Part shown: piece by piece, positions 17,810 to 25,761 of the stretch
Layout of the letters: the number at the start of each line of letters is the position of its first letter
How positions within the stretch are numbered: position 1 is the stretch's first letter
DNA from: Chloroflexota bacterium
GTDB taxonomy: Bacteria; Chloroflexota; Dehalococcoidia; Lucifugimonadales; UBA3495
Reading direction: 5' to 3'
DNA: 64,000 nt
NCBI GenBank assembly: GCA_009837355.1
Contig: VXTR01000035.1
Location: forward strand, 1 to 64,000
Translations under genes and position numbers: made by a program
The notes under the pieces: generated by a model
The model's database searches: none
What the model saw: the letters and a program-made list of their open reading frames with translations, nothing else
What the model was told of the DNA's origin: nothing

Positions 17810-17941
17810 GGTGATAGCTCGATGGATTCCCGCCCAGTGTCTAGTATGGAGTGACGTGCCGGCGCGGGAATTACGGTAGGTGTGATTGAAGGTGAATTCA
17901 CGCTATCACGCAGGCCGGGCGGGGTCAATAGCGGGTGTGGC

Positions 17942-17971
17942 TTGACGCGCCTGGCGCGTTATCGGCAGAAT
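17942..17971 (+). promoter_or_regulatory. Sigma70-like promoter for Doc operon
   Basis: TTGACG (17942-17947) and CAGAAT (17966-17971) are separated by 18 bases. The antitoxin ATG follows 31 bases later. Confidence 0.5.
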
Positions 17972-18001
17972 GGAAACGGGACAATTGAGAGGAGTATCGC
18001 A

Positions 18002-18229
18002 ATGGCTACGACCAAAGAGCAATTCTCCGGCCAAGCCGCGCCGGAGCTGCTGGCGGCAATGCGCAGCATCGCGGAGGCGAAAGGCTGCGATTTTGAGGCG
18101 ACGCTGGAAGAGGCGATGCAGGAGTACGTCGCCAGCCGGGAAGAGCCGAAAGTGCGGCCTGAAGTGATGGCGCACTATCAGGCCAGCGTTGAAAAGAACC
18201 AACGGCTTGGCGAATTGCTCGCCCAATGA
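18002..18229 (+). CDS. Putative antitoxin of Doc toxin (RHH-like)
   Basis: This 75-residue protein precedes the Doc gene and overlaps it by 4 bases, the usual arrangement of an antitoxin. The N-terminal half reads as a short strand followed by two helices (PELLAAMRSIAEAKG, then FEATLEEAMQEYVASRE), compatible with a ribbon-helix-helix DNA-binding domain. The C-terminal part from residue 48 would wrap the toxin. It is not a clear Phd homologue by eye. The ATG at 18002 follows GAGAGGAG; longer upstream frames were not chosen because the promoter lies within them. Confidence 0.78.
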   Translation: MATTKEQFSGQAAPELLAAMRSIAEAKGCDFEATLEEAMQEYVASREEPKVRPEVMAHYQASVEKNQRLGELLAQ

Positions 18230-18603
18230 GCCGAGGCTTTCCAAGCTTTGAGGAAGTCGTCGCCCTACACGACGACTTGTTGAATCGGTTTGGCGGCGAA
18301 CCGGGCCTGCGCGACGCCGGCTCGCTGGAATCGGCCTTAATGCGGCCCCAAATGGGGTACTACGAGGGAATAATCGAGGAAGCCGCTGCGCTCATGGAAA
18401 GCCTGGCAATGAATCATCCGTTTGTGGACGGCAACAAGCGTGTCGCTTTCTTCGTTACTGACACCTTCTTGCGGATGAGCGGGCAGTACATCGACTGCGA
18501 CAGCGAGGAAGCTTACCAGCACTTCATGCATCTGTTTGATACCAACACGTTCCGGCTCGCTGAGCTGGCGGCGTGGCTTGCGCAAGCAGTGAAACCGCTC
18601 TGA
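18226..18603 (+). CDS. doc: Doc/Fic-family toxin
   Basis: This 125-residue Fic-fold protein has the motif H64-PFVDGNKR72, identical in pattern to the Doc kinases that phosphorylate EF-Tu and arrest translation. The N-terminal helix bundle reads FEEVVALHDDLLNRFGG, and GLRDAGSLESALMRP precedes the motif as in other Doc proteins. It overlaps the antitoxin gene by ATGA, so synthesis is coupled. The local GC content is lower than in the flanking operons, consistent with horizontal acquisition together with the DUF3644 gene downstream. Confidence 0.93.
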   Translation: MSRGFPSFEEVVALHDDLLNRFGGEPGLRDAGSLESALMRPQMGYYEGIIEEAAALMESLAMNHPFVDGNKRVAFFVTDTFLRMSGQYIDCDSEEAYQHFMHLFDTNTFRLAELAAWLAQAVKPL

Positions 18604-18627
18604 TAAACCGCTATGTTAGCCCAACCG

Positions 18628-18636
18628 TGCTAGAAT
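18628..18636 (+). promoter_or_regulatory. Extended -10 element upstream of DUF3644 gene
   Basis: TGCTAGAAT matches the recurrent promoter element. It would give a leader of about 125 bases before the DUF3644 ATG, longer than elsewhere in the window. Confidence 0.4.
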
Positions 18637-18769
18637 CAGGTTATCATGGCGGCGATAAGCTGCAGGTTCTTACGTGCCCACTGCAACCGAGCCAATGGGG
18701 ACAGCTCTCAGGAGTACTTGGTGGTTCGGTTGCGGGAGTGGAGATGGCGGCGTGAGGGGAGGTAAAAGC

Positions 18770-19750
18770 ATGAAGTCGCGAGCAGGGGAGTTAACGGACC
18801 GCGCTACATCTGCAATGTCCGCCGCAATTGAGCTATACAACAAACCAGAATTTCCCTATCGCAGCGAGTCCTTTGCGATCCTTGCCGTCAATGCCTGGGA
18901 GTTGTTGTTGAAAGCGAAATGGTTGGCTGTCCATCAGAATAAAGAGGCTAGTTTATACGTCCACGACCGCCGAAGGAAGACCAATGGAGAATGGGGCAAG
19001 AAAAGCTATATCAGGAAGACCCGCTCTGGCGCGTCGTACACGCACGGCTTGGACTATTTGGCCAGCCAACTGGTTCATCGGGGCCTTCTCCATTGCTCTG
19101 CACATCGGAACATTGAGGTGATGCTGGAATTCCGTGATTGCGCTGTTCATTTCTACAGCCAATCACCGGAATTCAGAACACGTCTGCATGAGCTTGGCGC
19201 GGCCTGTGTCAAGAATTTCACCACCGCCATGTATGACTGGTTCGGACGAGAGCTATCGGAACTTGACCTGCACCTGATGCCGTTGGCATTCATTGACTTG
19301 CCCGCTAACGTGCGTGGCTCTTTACTCAACGCTACGGAGAAGAAGTTCTTGAAGTTTTTGGAGGCGAAGGATGAAGCTAAGGCTGACCAAAGCACTCCTT
19401 ATTCGGTCACCGTAAGCGTTAAAGTTACCTTCGTGAAGTCCAAAGATAGCGATGCGATACCGACCAGGGTTACGAATGACCCGTCCGCAACGCCGATACG
19501 TTTCACAGACGATGAGTTCACGACCAGATATCCTTGGACCTACAAGACTCTAACGGGCAGGTGTGAACAACGTTACTCAGACTTTAGACAGAATGCGGAC
19601 TATCATCGCGTTCGCAAGCAATTGGAGCAGAGACCAGGCTTTGCTATGACGCGTTTCCTCAATCCAAACAACCCTGAAGGCGCGAAGACTATCCGTTACA
19701 ACCCAAGCATCCTGGAAGGATTTGACAAGCACTATACAAGGAAAACGTAG
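18770..19750 (+). CDS. DUF3644 protein (HEPN-like), possible defence gene
   Basis: This 326-residue protein opens with the DUF3644 signature: RATSAMSAAIELYNKPEF followed by FAILAVNAWELLLKAKWL (residues about 30-50). DUF3644 is HEPN-related, and such proteins are often found near restriction and toxin genes. The C-terminal part (YPWTYKTLTGRCEQRYSDF, later RYNPSILEGFDKHY) resembles the conserved tail of the family. The ATG at 18770 follows GAGGGGAGG. Two 60-base lines counted by eye (18841-18960) have 53% and 40% GC, well below the neighbouring genes. It lies 166 bases after doc. No catalytic Rx4-6H motif is certain. Confidence 0.8.
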   Translation: MKSRAGELTDRATSAMSAAIELYNKPEFPYRSESFAILAVNAWELLLKAKWLAVHQNKEASLYVHDRRRKTNGEWGKKSYIRKTRSGASYTHGLDYLASQLVHRGLLHCSAHRNIEVMLEFRDCAVHFYSQSPEFRTRLHELGAACVKNFTTAMYDWFGRELSELDLHLMPLAFIDLPANVRGSLLNATEKKFLKFLEAKDEAKADQSTPYSVTVSVKVTFVKSKDSDAIPTRVTNDPSATPIRFTDDEFTTRYPWTYKTLTGRCEQRYSDFRQNADYHRVRKQLEQRPGFAMTRFLNPNNPEGAKTIRYNPSILEGFDKHYTRKT

Positions 19751-19785
19751 GCTTTAGAGATTTGCTGAGAGCAGTCTGGGAGCAA

Positions 19786-19811
19786 TGGATTCCGGCCTTC
19801 GTCGGAATGAC
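19786..19811 (+). repeat. Dispersed GGATTCCGGCC repeat, diverged copy
   Basis: TGGATTCCGGCCTTCGTCGG followed by AATGAC is related to the element at 6830. It has a shorter inverted repeat (TTCCG with CGGAA). It lies in the 255-base gap after the DUF3644 gene. Confidence 0.4.
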
Positions 19812-19905
19812 TGGTGGAGGCAAGGCCGACCCGCCAACGGTGGGCAGACACAGTGGGATGCAGGAACGGCGTTGGGATGTGGAGAGTACGGGCGGGCGGG
19901 TTGGT

Positions 19906-19934
19906 TTGACAGTGGTAGGGGGGCGTTTTAGACT
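19906..19934 (+). promoter_or_regulatory. Sigma70-like promoter for DUF35-thiolase operon
   Basis: A consensus TTGACA (19906-19911) is followed after exactly 17 bases by TAGACT (19929-19934). The first gene starts 71 bases downstream. Confidence 0.65.
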
Positions 19935-20005
19935 GCTGGCAGTTTTGGGCGAGGCCGGCGGCAGGCCGGCTTTTATGAAGGTTATGCGCGTTTTGCGTGA
20001 GGGTT

Positions 20006-20422
20006 ATGGCGCTTTCGGTTGATGATAAATGCCTGCGTCTGGCCGACGCCGAGGGCAGCACGGGGACGCTGCTTGGGATGCGCTGCGCAGACTGCGGCGT
20101 GGTGGTGTTCGGCCCGGCGACGTTCTGCCAATCCTGCTCCTCGCAGCGGTTGGAGGAAGTTGAGCTGAGCAGCGACGGAAACCTGTACAGCTATACCATC
20201 GTGCGGGTGCCGCCGTCGGGCTGGCCGGGGCCGGTGCCCTACGTGCTGGGCGAGGTGGAACTGCCGGAGGGGCCGCACGTGCTGGCCGAGGTGGTGGATT
20301 GCGCTCACGATGCCTTACGGGTGGGAATGGCGATGACGTTGGCTTTGCAAGCCGTGGCGATGGACGGCGCGCCCGATTCGGAGCGGATGGTGTACAAGTG
20401 GCGGCCGGTATCAGGAGGATAG
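20006..20422 (+). CDS. DUF35 zinc-ribbon/OB-fold protein
   Basis: The 138-residue protein has a rubredoxin-like zinc ribbon (CADCG at about residues 27-31 and CQSC about 15 residues later). An OB-fold domain follows (LYSYTIVRVPPSGWPGP, then PYVLGEVELPEGPHVLAEV). DUF35 proteins bind to thiolases and shuttle or stabilise CoA thioesters. Here the gene is one base upstream of a thiolase gene, so the two products very likely form a complex. I chose the ATG at 20006; a GTG at 19997 is an alternative. Confidence 0.92.
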   Translation: MALSVDDKCLRLADAEGSTGTLLGMRCADCGVVVFGPATFCQSCSSQRLEEVELSSDGNLYSYTIVRVPPSGWPGPVPYVLGEVELPEGPHVLAEVVDCAHDALRVGMAMTLALQAVAMDGAPDSERMVYKWRPVSGG

Positions 20423-20423
20423 G

Positions 20424-21578
20424 ATGACGCAGTTTCGGGCGGGGCGCGAAGTCTATGTGATTGGGGTGGGGTTGCATCCCTTTGGGCGGTTTCCGGAGCA
20501 GAGCCTGTCGGACCTGGCGCGGGATGCCGTAGTGGACGCGCTGCGGGATTCGGGCGTGCCGTGGCCGGCGATTCCGGTGGCCTATTTCGGGCACGTTTAC
20601 TATCACGGGATGTCGGTCGGGGAGACGACGCTGGCGCAGCTGGGGCTGACCGGCGTTCCCATCATCAACGTGGAGAATGCCTGCTCCAGCGGGTCGACGG
20701 CGTTCTGGCAGGCGTATTGGGGCATCACGTCGGGAGTGTTTGACCTGGCGCTGGCCTTCGGTGCAGAGAAGGTCCCCGGCGGGCCGGTTACGGTTACGGC
20801 GGAAAACAGTCCGGCCCGCTACATCGGCGGCGACCACATGATGGCGGGCTACGCGCTAAGGATGACGCGGTACATGGAGGAGACCGGGGCGCCGGCGTCG
20901 GCGCTGGCGCAGGTAACGGTGAAGGCACGGCAGGCGGCGTCGCTGAACCCCTTCGCCCACCGCAAGGAAACCTACTCGGTGGAGGACGTGCTGAACTCGC
21001 GCCTCATCGCCGACCCGCTGACGCTGTACCAGTGCTGCCCCACCAGCGAGGGGGGAGCCGCCGCGGTGCTGTGCGCCGGGGACGAGCTTGACAGATACGG
21101 CATCGACCGGAGCCGGGCCATCCGCATCGCCGCGGCCGCGCTCACTTCCGGCAACTACAACGGACGGGGCAGCGACCATTCGGCGTTCAGTCCCTACCGC
21201 ACCGAGCCGGCGGCGCTGCAGGCTTACGAAATGGCCGGCATCGGGCCGGAGGAGGTGGACCTGGTGCAGGTACACGACGCCGCCACCATCGGCGAGCTGC
21301 AGCAGGTTGAGGCGCTGCACCTGTTTCCGTATGGGGAGGCTTGGCGGGCCACCGCGGAGGGCAGGACTGCCCTGGGCGGCGACATGCCGGTAAATACCGA
21401 CGGCGGGTTGCTGGCCATGGGACACCCCTTCGGCGCGACGGGCATTCGCCAGGTTCACGAGACGGTTACGCAACTGCGGGGCGAGGCTGGACCGCGACAG
21501 GTGGAGGGCGCCCGGATCGGCGTGGCCCAGTGCTCCGGCGCCGGGGACGTTACGACGGTGCACATCCTGACGCGGTAG
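20424..21578 (+). CDS. Thiolase (SCP2/acetyl-CoA acetyltransferase-like)
   Basis: This 384-residue thiolase has the nucleophilic cysteine in NVENACSSGSTAFWQ (near residue 90), and the catalytic His in MGHPFGATGIRQVHE (near residue 335). The second cysteine sits in GVAQCSGAGDVTTVHI at the C terminus. The sequence type is that of SCP-x and DUF35-associated thiolases rather than the biosynthetic PhaA group. Together with the upstream OB-fold protein it probably cleaves a 3-ketoacyl-CoA in side-chain or branched-chain degradation. The true substrate is unknown. Confidence 0.92.
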   Translation: MTQFRAGREVYVIGVGLHPFGRFPEQSLSDLARDAVVDALRDSGVPWPAIPVAYFGHVYYHGMSVGETTLAQLGLTGVPIINVENACSSGSTAFWQAYWGITSGVFDLALAFGAEKVPGGPVTVTAENSPARYIGGDHMMAGYALRMTRYMEETGAPASALAQVTVKARQAASLNPFAHRKETYSVEDVLNSRLIADPLTLYQCCPTSEGGAAAVLCAGDELDRYGIDRSRAIRIAAAALTSGNYNGRGSDHSAFSPYRTEPAALQAYEMAGIGPEEVDLVQVHDAATIGELQQVEALHLFPYGEAWRATAEGRTALGGDMPVNTDGGLLAMGHPFGATGIRQVHETVTQLRGEAGPRQVEGARIGVAQCSGAGDVTTVHILTR

Positions 21579-21595
21579 CGCGGGACGACGGCGCC

Positions 21596-21880
21596 ATGGC
21601 TAACTACCTGATAATGGCGGCGATGAAGGGCCGGTTCATGTCGGAGCAGGGCAACCTGTACGACAATTTCCAGATGCTGGGCTACATGGAGGGAGCGTCG
21701 CCCTTTGACGCGGTGGCGGCGTTCTTTGACCAGCCCAAGTTTCCCATCGTGTGGGCCGACGTGGAGTATATGTGGGCGGAGCGGCTGACGGACGACCCGG
21801 AGAACGGGCATCACGGGGAGTATGAGCGGGTGTACATCGCCGCGCTGCGGGAGCGCTGGGAGGGCAGTTCGCGGAATTGA
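21596..21880 (+). CDS. Small uncharacterised protein after thiolase
   Basis: This 94-residue protein (MANYLIMAAMKGRFMSEQGN at the start) is acidic and rich in aromatic residues (PIVWADVEYMWAERL). I recognise no family. It begins 17 bases after the thiolase stop on the same strand and its stop is 6 bases from the convergent aldolase gene. No signal peptide is evident. The composition is protein-like and the codon bias agrees with the neighbours, so it is probably real. A role with the thiolase is only inferred from position. Confidence 0.6.
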   Translation: MANYLIMAAMKGRFMSEQGNLYDNFQMLGYMEGASPFDAVAAFFDQPKFPIVWADVEYMWAERLTDDPENGHHGEYERVYIAALRERWEGSSRN

Positions 21881-21886
21881 CAGGCG

Positions 21887-22669
21887 TTATACGCTGGCGG
21901 CCTTGTTGCGGAGGCGGGTGAAGTCGGTGCGGAAGCCCTCGGCCAGGGCGCGGCGGTCAGTGCCGTGGAGGACGAAGCGGGCGCCCTGCTCAATCCAGTA
22001 CTCTGAGAGTTCGGGCGTCTGGTGGTGCACCAGCGTGGGCAGGCCGCGGGATTCGCACTTGTCGATGATGCCCTTGACGGTGGTCTTGTACACTTCCTGG
22101 TCGTAGTCGTCGGGGACGCCCAGAGAGATGCTCATGTCGTTGGGCCCGACGAAGATGGCGTCGATGTGGGGAACATCCAGGATGGCGTCCAGGTTGTCCA
22201 CCGCGGCCTGGCTTTCAATGCCGACGATGCAGATGTTGTCGCGGTTGCGGTTCTCCAGGTAAGCGCGGCTGGCGTCGCTGGGCAGTTGGTCTGACTCCAG
22301 GGCCTGCTCGGCGGCGGCGCCCTTGAGGGGGCGGAACTTGGCGGCCTTGACGACCTCGCGCACCTGCTCGACGGTCTCGCAGTAGGGGGCCAGGATGCCT
22401 TGCGCGCCGGCGTCGATGGCCATGGTTACGTAGTGAGAGTCGGGGATGGGGATGCGCACGATGGGCACCACGCTGATGGTGTTGAACATGGTCAGGTAGT
22501 CGCCCAACTCGCCGCGGCTGCGGGGGCTGTGCTCGGTGTCGATGATGACGTAGTCCAGGCCGACGTCGTCCAGGATGGGTATCCAGCGTGGGCTGCGGTT
22601 GATGCTAATCATGGTGCCGAAGATACGGCCACCTTCTTGCAGGGTCTTTTTGAGGTCTGCGCCGCTCAT
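21887..22669 (-). CDS. HpcH/HpaI-family aldolase
   Basis: This 260-residue class II aldolase reversibly cleaves 2-keto-3-deoxy or related hydroxy-oxoacids to pyruvate and an aldehyde. The family pattern is clear: YVIIDTEHSPRSRGEL near residue 40, a metal-binding Glu in VGIESQAAVDNLD, and the second ligand in IFVGPNDMSISLG. The length is typical. It stands alone in its operon, facing the thiolase. A TGCTATACT promoter element is 31 bases upstream. The aldehyde partner is unknown. Confidence 0.92.
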   Translation of the reverse strand: MSGADLKKTLQEGGRIFGTMISINRSPRWIPILDDVGLDYVIIDTEHSPRSRGELGDYLTMFNTISVVPIVRIPIPDSHYVTMAIDAGAQGILAPYCETVEQVREVVKAAKFRPLKGAAAEQALESDQLPSDASRAYLENRNRDNICIVGIESQAAVDNLDAILDVPHIDAIFVGPNDMSISLGVPDDYDQEVYKTTVKGIIDKCESRGLPTLVHHQTPELSEYWIEQGARFVLHGTDRRALAEGFRTDFTRLRNKAASV

Positions 22670-22699
22670 TGGGTTGGCTCCTTGCGGGGGATGGCAGTG

Positions 22700-22708
22700 A
22701 GTATAGCA
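22700..22708 (-). promoter_or_regulatory. Extended -10 promoter for the aldolase
   Basis: The minus strand reads TGCTATACT, 31 bases before the aldolase ATG, back to back with the RNase D promoter. Confidence 0.5.
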
Positions 22709-22718
22709 CGGTGGATTG

Positions 22719-22727
22719 TGCTACACT
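22719..22727 (+). promoter_or_regulatory. Extended -10 promoter for rnd
   Basis: TGCTACACT begins an 18-base block (to 22736) that recurs, with one inserted base, at 44018-44036 in front of the cysteinyl-tRNA synthetase fusion. Confidence 0.5.
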
Positions 22728-22780
22728 GGCGCAGTTGAAATGGACGGATGGGAGAGTTGGGCTGGGAGCAGTAAAAACGT

Positions 22781-23908
22781 TTGCCTAATCAGTATCGTTA
22801 TATCAGCAGCCAGGAAGAATGGGACGCCGTGGCAGCGGATTTGAACGCTGCGCCGCGGCTGGCGTTGGACACGGAGCGCAACGGGCGCTTCGCCTACCGA
22901 GAACGCATCTGCCTGATTCAGATTTCGGATGGGCGAGAGACGTATTTACTGGATCCGCTGGGCGTGGGCGACCTAACGGCGCTGGGGCAGATTCTGGCGG
23001 ACGACTCGGTGGATAAGGCGCTGCACGGTTGCGAGGAAGACATCCGGTTTTTTGATCGGGACTTCGGTTTTCCGGTGTGTAACCTGTTTGACACGGGGAT
23101 GGCGGCGCGGTTCCTGGGAGTGTCCCGGCCGAACCTGGGCGCGGTGCTGGAAGAGTTTTGCGGCGTGCGGATCGCCAAAGACCCCAAGCTGCAGGTGTCG
23201 CATTGGGGGCTGCGCCCGCTGTCGGGGCCGGCGTTGGACTACGCGGCCGGAGACGTGCGGTATCTGCTGCCCCTGGTGGATGAGCTGGAGTATCGGCTGC
23301 AGAAGGCCGGACGGGTTGACTGGGTGCGGGAGGAATGCCGACGGATGGAGGCTCTCCGTTTTCCTGCCGAGGAACCGTTGGCGACCGCGTTCCGAAGGGT
23401 GAAAGGCTGGGACTCGCTGCATCCGAGGGAGATTGCGGTTTTGCGGGAACTGTACGTCTTTCGGGACGACAAAGCCTGCGTGTGGGACGTGCCGCCGGGA
23501 CAGGCTGCCAGCAACAACGACCTGCTGACGCTGGCGCAGTCGGACGGGGTCGTGCCCCGTGGCGTGGGTGGGATGCTGGCCGGCCGCTGCTTTGGCGAGC
23601 TGATGGAGGCCATCCATCGGGGGATGGACGGGCCTGAAGAGCCCAAGCCGGCCCGGCAAGACTCTGCCGCGTCATGGACACCGGAACGTCGGGAGCGGTT
23701 GAAGGCGCTGAAACGATGGCGGGCGGACCTGGCGCAGGAGCTGGAGCTTGCGGTGAGCCACGTCTGGCCGACGCCGAGCCTGGAGCGGTTGGCGCTGCGT
23801 CCGGAGGGCCTAGAGCACGAGTTGGCCGGAGGGGACGGAGAGGTGAGGCGATGGCAACGGGCCGAGTTCGGTGATTCGTTGGCGGCGCTGTTGAACGTCG
23901 GCGGGTAG
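22781..23908 (+). CDS. rnd: Ribonuclease D
   Basis: This 375-residue 3'-to-5' exoribonuclease trims tRNA and other small RNA ends. The DEDD residues are visible: D30-T-E32 in ALDTERNGRF, the Asp in HGCEEDIRFFDRDFG, the Asp in NLFDTGMAARFL, and the last in YAAGDVRYLLPL with its adjacent Tyr. HRDC-type helices follow from about residue 215 to the end, the second copy beginning near WTPERRERLKALKRWR. The start is a TTG at 22781 after GGGAGC; no better ATG is nearby. It is followed by the permease gene on the same strand. Confidence 0.93.
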   Translation: MPNQYRYISSQEEWDAVAADLNAAPRLALDTERNGRFAYRERICLIQISDGRETYLLDPLGVGDLTALGQILADDSVDKALHGCEEDIRFFDRDFGFPVCNLFDTGMAARFLGVSRPNLGAVLEEFCGVRIAKDPKLQVSHWGLRPLSGPALDYAAGDVRYLLPLVDELEYRLQKAGRVDWVREECRRMEALRFPAEEPLATAFRRVKGWDSLHPREIAVLRELYVFRDDKACVWDVPPGQAASNNDLLTLAQSDGVVPRGVGGMLAGRCFGELMEAIHRGMDGPEEPKPARQDSAASWTPERRERLKALKRWRADLAQELELAVSHVWPTPSLERLALRPEGLEHELAGGDGEVRRWQRAEFGDSLAALLNVGG

Positions 23909-23958
23909 TTTAAAGCCTTGTAGTCCGGTTATGGCGCGGTGTGGGAGAAACGGGACGG

Positions 23959-25743
23959 ATGGATGAGGCCATAGTATTCGGTGTCCTGATTCTCTCTTTG
24001 GCGCTGTTTGTGATTGGCAAATGGCGTTACGACATAGTTGCAGTTGCGGCCTTGCTGGTGCTGGCAATCGCAGGCATCGTGCCGGCAGCGGAGGCGTACC
24101 AGGGTTTCGGACACCCGGCGGTGATTACCGTAGCTGCCGTGTTGATTCTGAGCCGGGCATTGTATGACTCAGGCGTGGTGGACGTAATTGCCGACTGGTA
24201 TTCGCGAGTACCGCAATATGTTACCGCCCGCATCGTTGCGCTCACCGGTATAACGGCGTTTTTCTCGGCGTTTATGAACAACGTGGGAGCGGTGAGCCTG
24301 CTGATGCCGGTGGCCATACGGGTGTCGAATCGGAGCCAGCATCCGCCTTCGCGCTACCTGATGCCGCTGGCGTTCGCGTCGCTGCTGGGTGGAATGACCA
24401 CGCTGATCGGGACGCCGCCGAACGTGATAATTTCCAACTTTCGCCAGGAACAGACCGGTGTCGCGTTCAGTATGTTTGACTTCGGGCCGGTCGGGCTGGC
24501 GGTGACGGCGGCCGGAGCGTTGTTCATCGCAGTAATCGGTTGGCGTCTCATACCGACCAGGCAAACGCCGGTAACACTGGGCGAGGCGCTGGACATCGAG
24601 AGCTACATGACGGAAGTGCGGGTGCCGGAGGGTTCGCGGTTCGCTGGTGGGCTGCTACGGGAGTTGGAAGAGTTTGTTGACGACGACGTCGCCATCGCCG
24701 GGCTGATTCATCGGGGAGTGGTATATGCCGCCCCGTCCAGTTACCAGATAATTGACGCCAACGACGTGCTCATCATTGAGGCTGACCCGGAGGACTTCAG
24801 GGCCTTTATTGACCAGACAGGGTTTGAGCTGGAGGGTTCAAGAGACGTTGAGTCCGAGATTGGCCAGACGCTGGGCGCAGAGGATACGGCCCTGGTTGAA
24901 GTGGTCGTGAGCCCGGAAAGCGAGGCCCAGGGGAGCAGCGCCCGGGACCTCCGCCTGCACTCGGAATACGGGGTGAACCTGCTGGGCGTGTCCCGACGGG
25001 GAACGGGATTTATCCACCGGCTCAGCCACATCAACTTCCGCGTCGGCGACGTGCTGTTGATTCACGGCAAGGAGGAGATGGTACAGAGCGCGCTGCCCAG
25101 GCTGGGCCTGCTGCCGCTGGCCGAGCGGGAGTTGCGGATTGGACAGCGCCGACGCCTTTTCTTTCCCATCGCCGTGTTCGCCGGGGCCCTGCTGCTGACA
25201 TCCTTCGGCGTTTTGTCGGTGCAGGTGTCCTTCGTGGCCGCAGTGGTGGTTCTGCTGGTGACCGGCTTCGTCTCGCTGCGGGCAGCCTACCAGGCGATAG
25301 ACTGGCCGGTGATTATTTTGCTGGGCGCGATGATACCGGTAGGGGAGGCGCTGGAAACCACCGGCGGCGCGGCGCGCATTGCCGCAAGTCTGGCGGACCT
25401 GGGCGGCTTCCTGCCGCCGTGGGCAATGCTGGGGGTGGTGCTGGTGGCGACGACGCTGCTGTCCGCCGTCATCAACAACGCCGCCGCGGTGATATTGATG
25501 GCGCCCATCGGCGTCGGCGTGGCGCAGACTATGGGGGCGTCCATGGACCCGTTCCTGATGGCGGTGGCCATCGGAGGATCGTCGGCGTTTCTGACGCCAA
25601 TCGGCCATCAGTCCAACACCATCGTGCTGGGGCCAGGCGGATACCGGTTCGCCGACTACATGAGGATGGGCTTTCCCCTGGAAATAGTGATAGTGGCGGT
25701 GGCCATTCCCGCCATCATGTGGGCTTGGCCCATGGGGATTTAG
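23959..25743 (+). CDS. SLC13-family anion permease with RCK_C domains
   Basis: This 594-residue inner-membrane protein has two hydrophobic halves. The first holds FMNNVGAVSLLMPVAI and LIGTPPNVIISNF, and the second VINNAAAVILMAPIGVG and PIGHQSNTIVLGPGGY, which are the ion/substrate loops of the divalent-anion:Na+ symporter family. Two soluble TrkA-C-like (RCK_C) domains lie between the halves, roughly residues 210-390. Likely substrates are sulfate, phosphate or dicarboxylates. The ATG at 23959 was chosen over a GTG at 23941 because it follows GGGACGG. It follows rnd by 50 bases. Confidence 0.91.
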   Translation: MDEAIVFGVLILSLALFVIGKWRYDIVAVAALLVLAIAGIVPAAEAYQGFGHPAVITVAAVLILSRALYDSGVVDVIADWYSRVPQYVTARIVALTGITAFFSAFMNNVGAVSLLMPVAIRVSNRSQHPPSRYLMPLAFASLLGGMTTLIGTPPNVIISNFRQEQTGVAFSMFDFGPVGLAVTAAGALFIAVIGWRLIPTRQTPVTLGEALDIESYMTEVRVPEGSRFAGGLLRELEEFVDDDVAIAGLIHRGVVYAAPSSYQIIDANDVLIIEADPEDFRAFIDQTGFELEGSRDVESEIGQTLGAEDTALVEVVVSPESEAQGSSARDLRLHSEYGVNLLGVSRRGTGFIHRLSHINFRVGDVLLIHGKEEMVQSALPRLGLLPLAERELRIGQRRRLFFPIAVFAGALLLTSFGVLSVQVSFVAAVVVLLVTGFVSLRAAYQAIDWPVIILLGAMIPVGEALETTGGAARIAASLADLGGFLPPWAMLGVVLVATTLLSAVINNAAAVILMAPIGVGVAQTMGASMDPFLMAVAIGGSSAFLTPIGHQSNTIVLGPGGYRFADYMRMGFPLEIVIVAVAIPAIMWAWPMGI

Positions 25744-25761
25744 GGTTCCGGGCCGGCGCGG

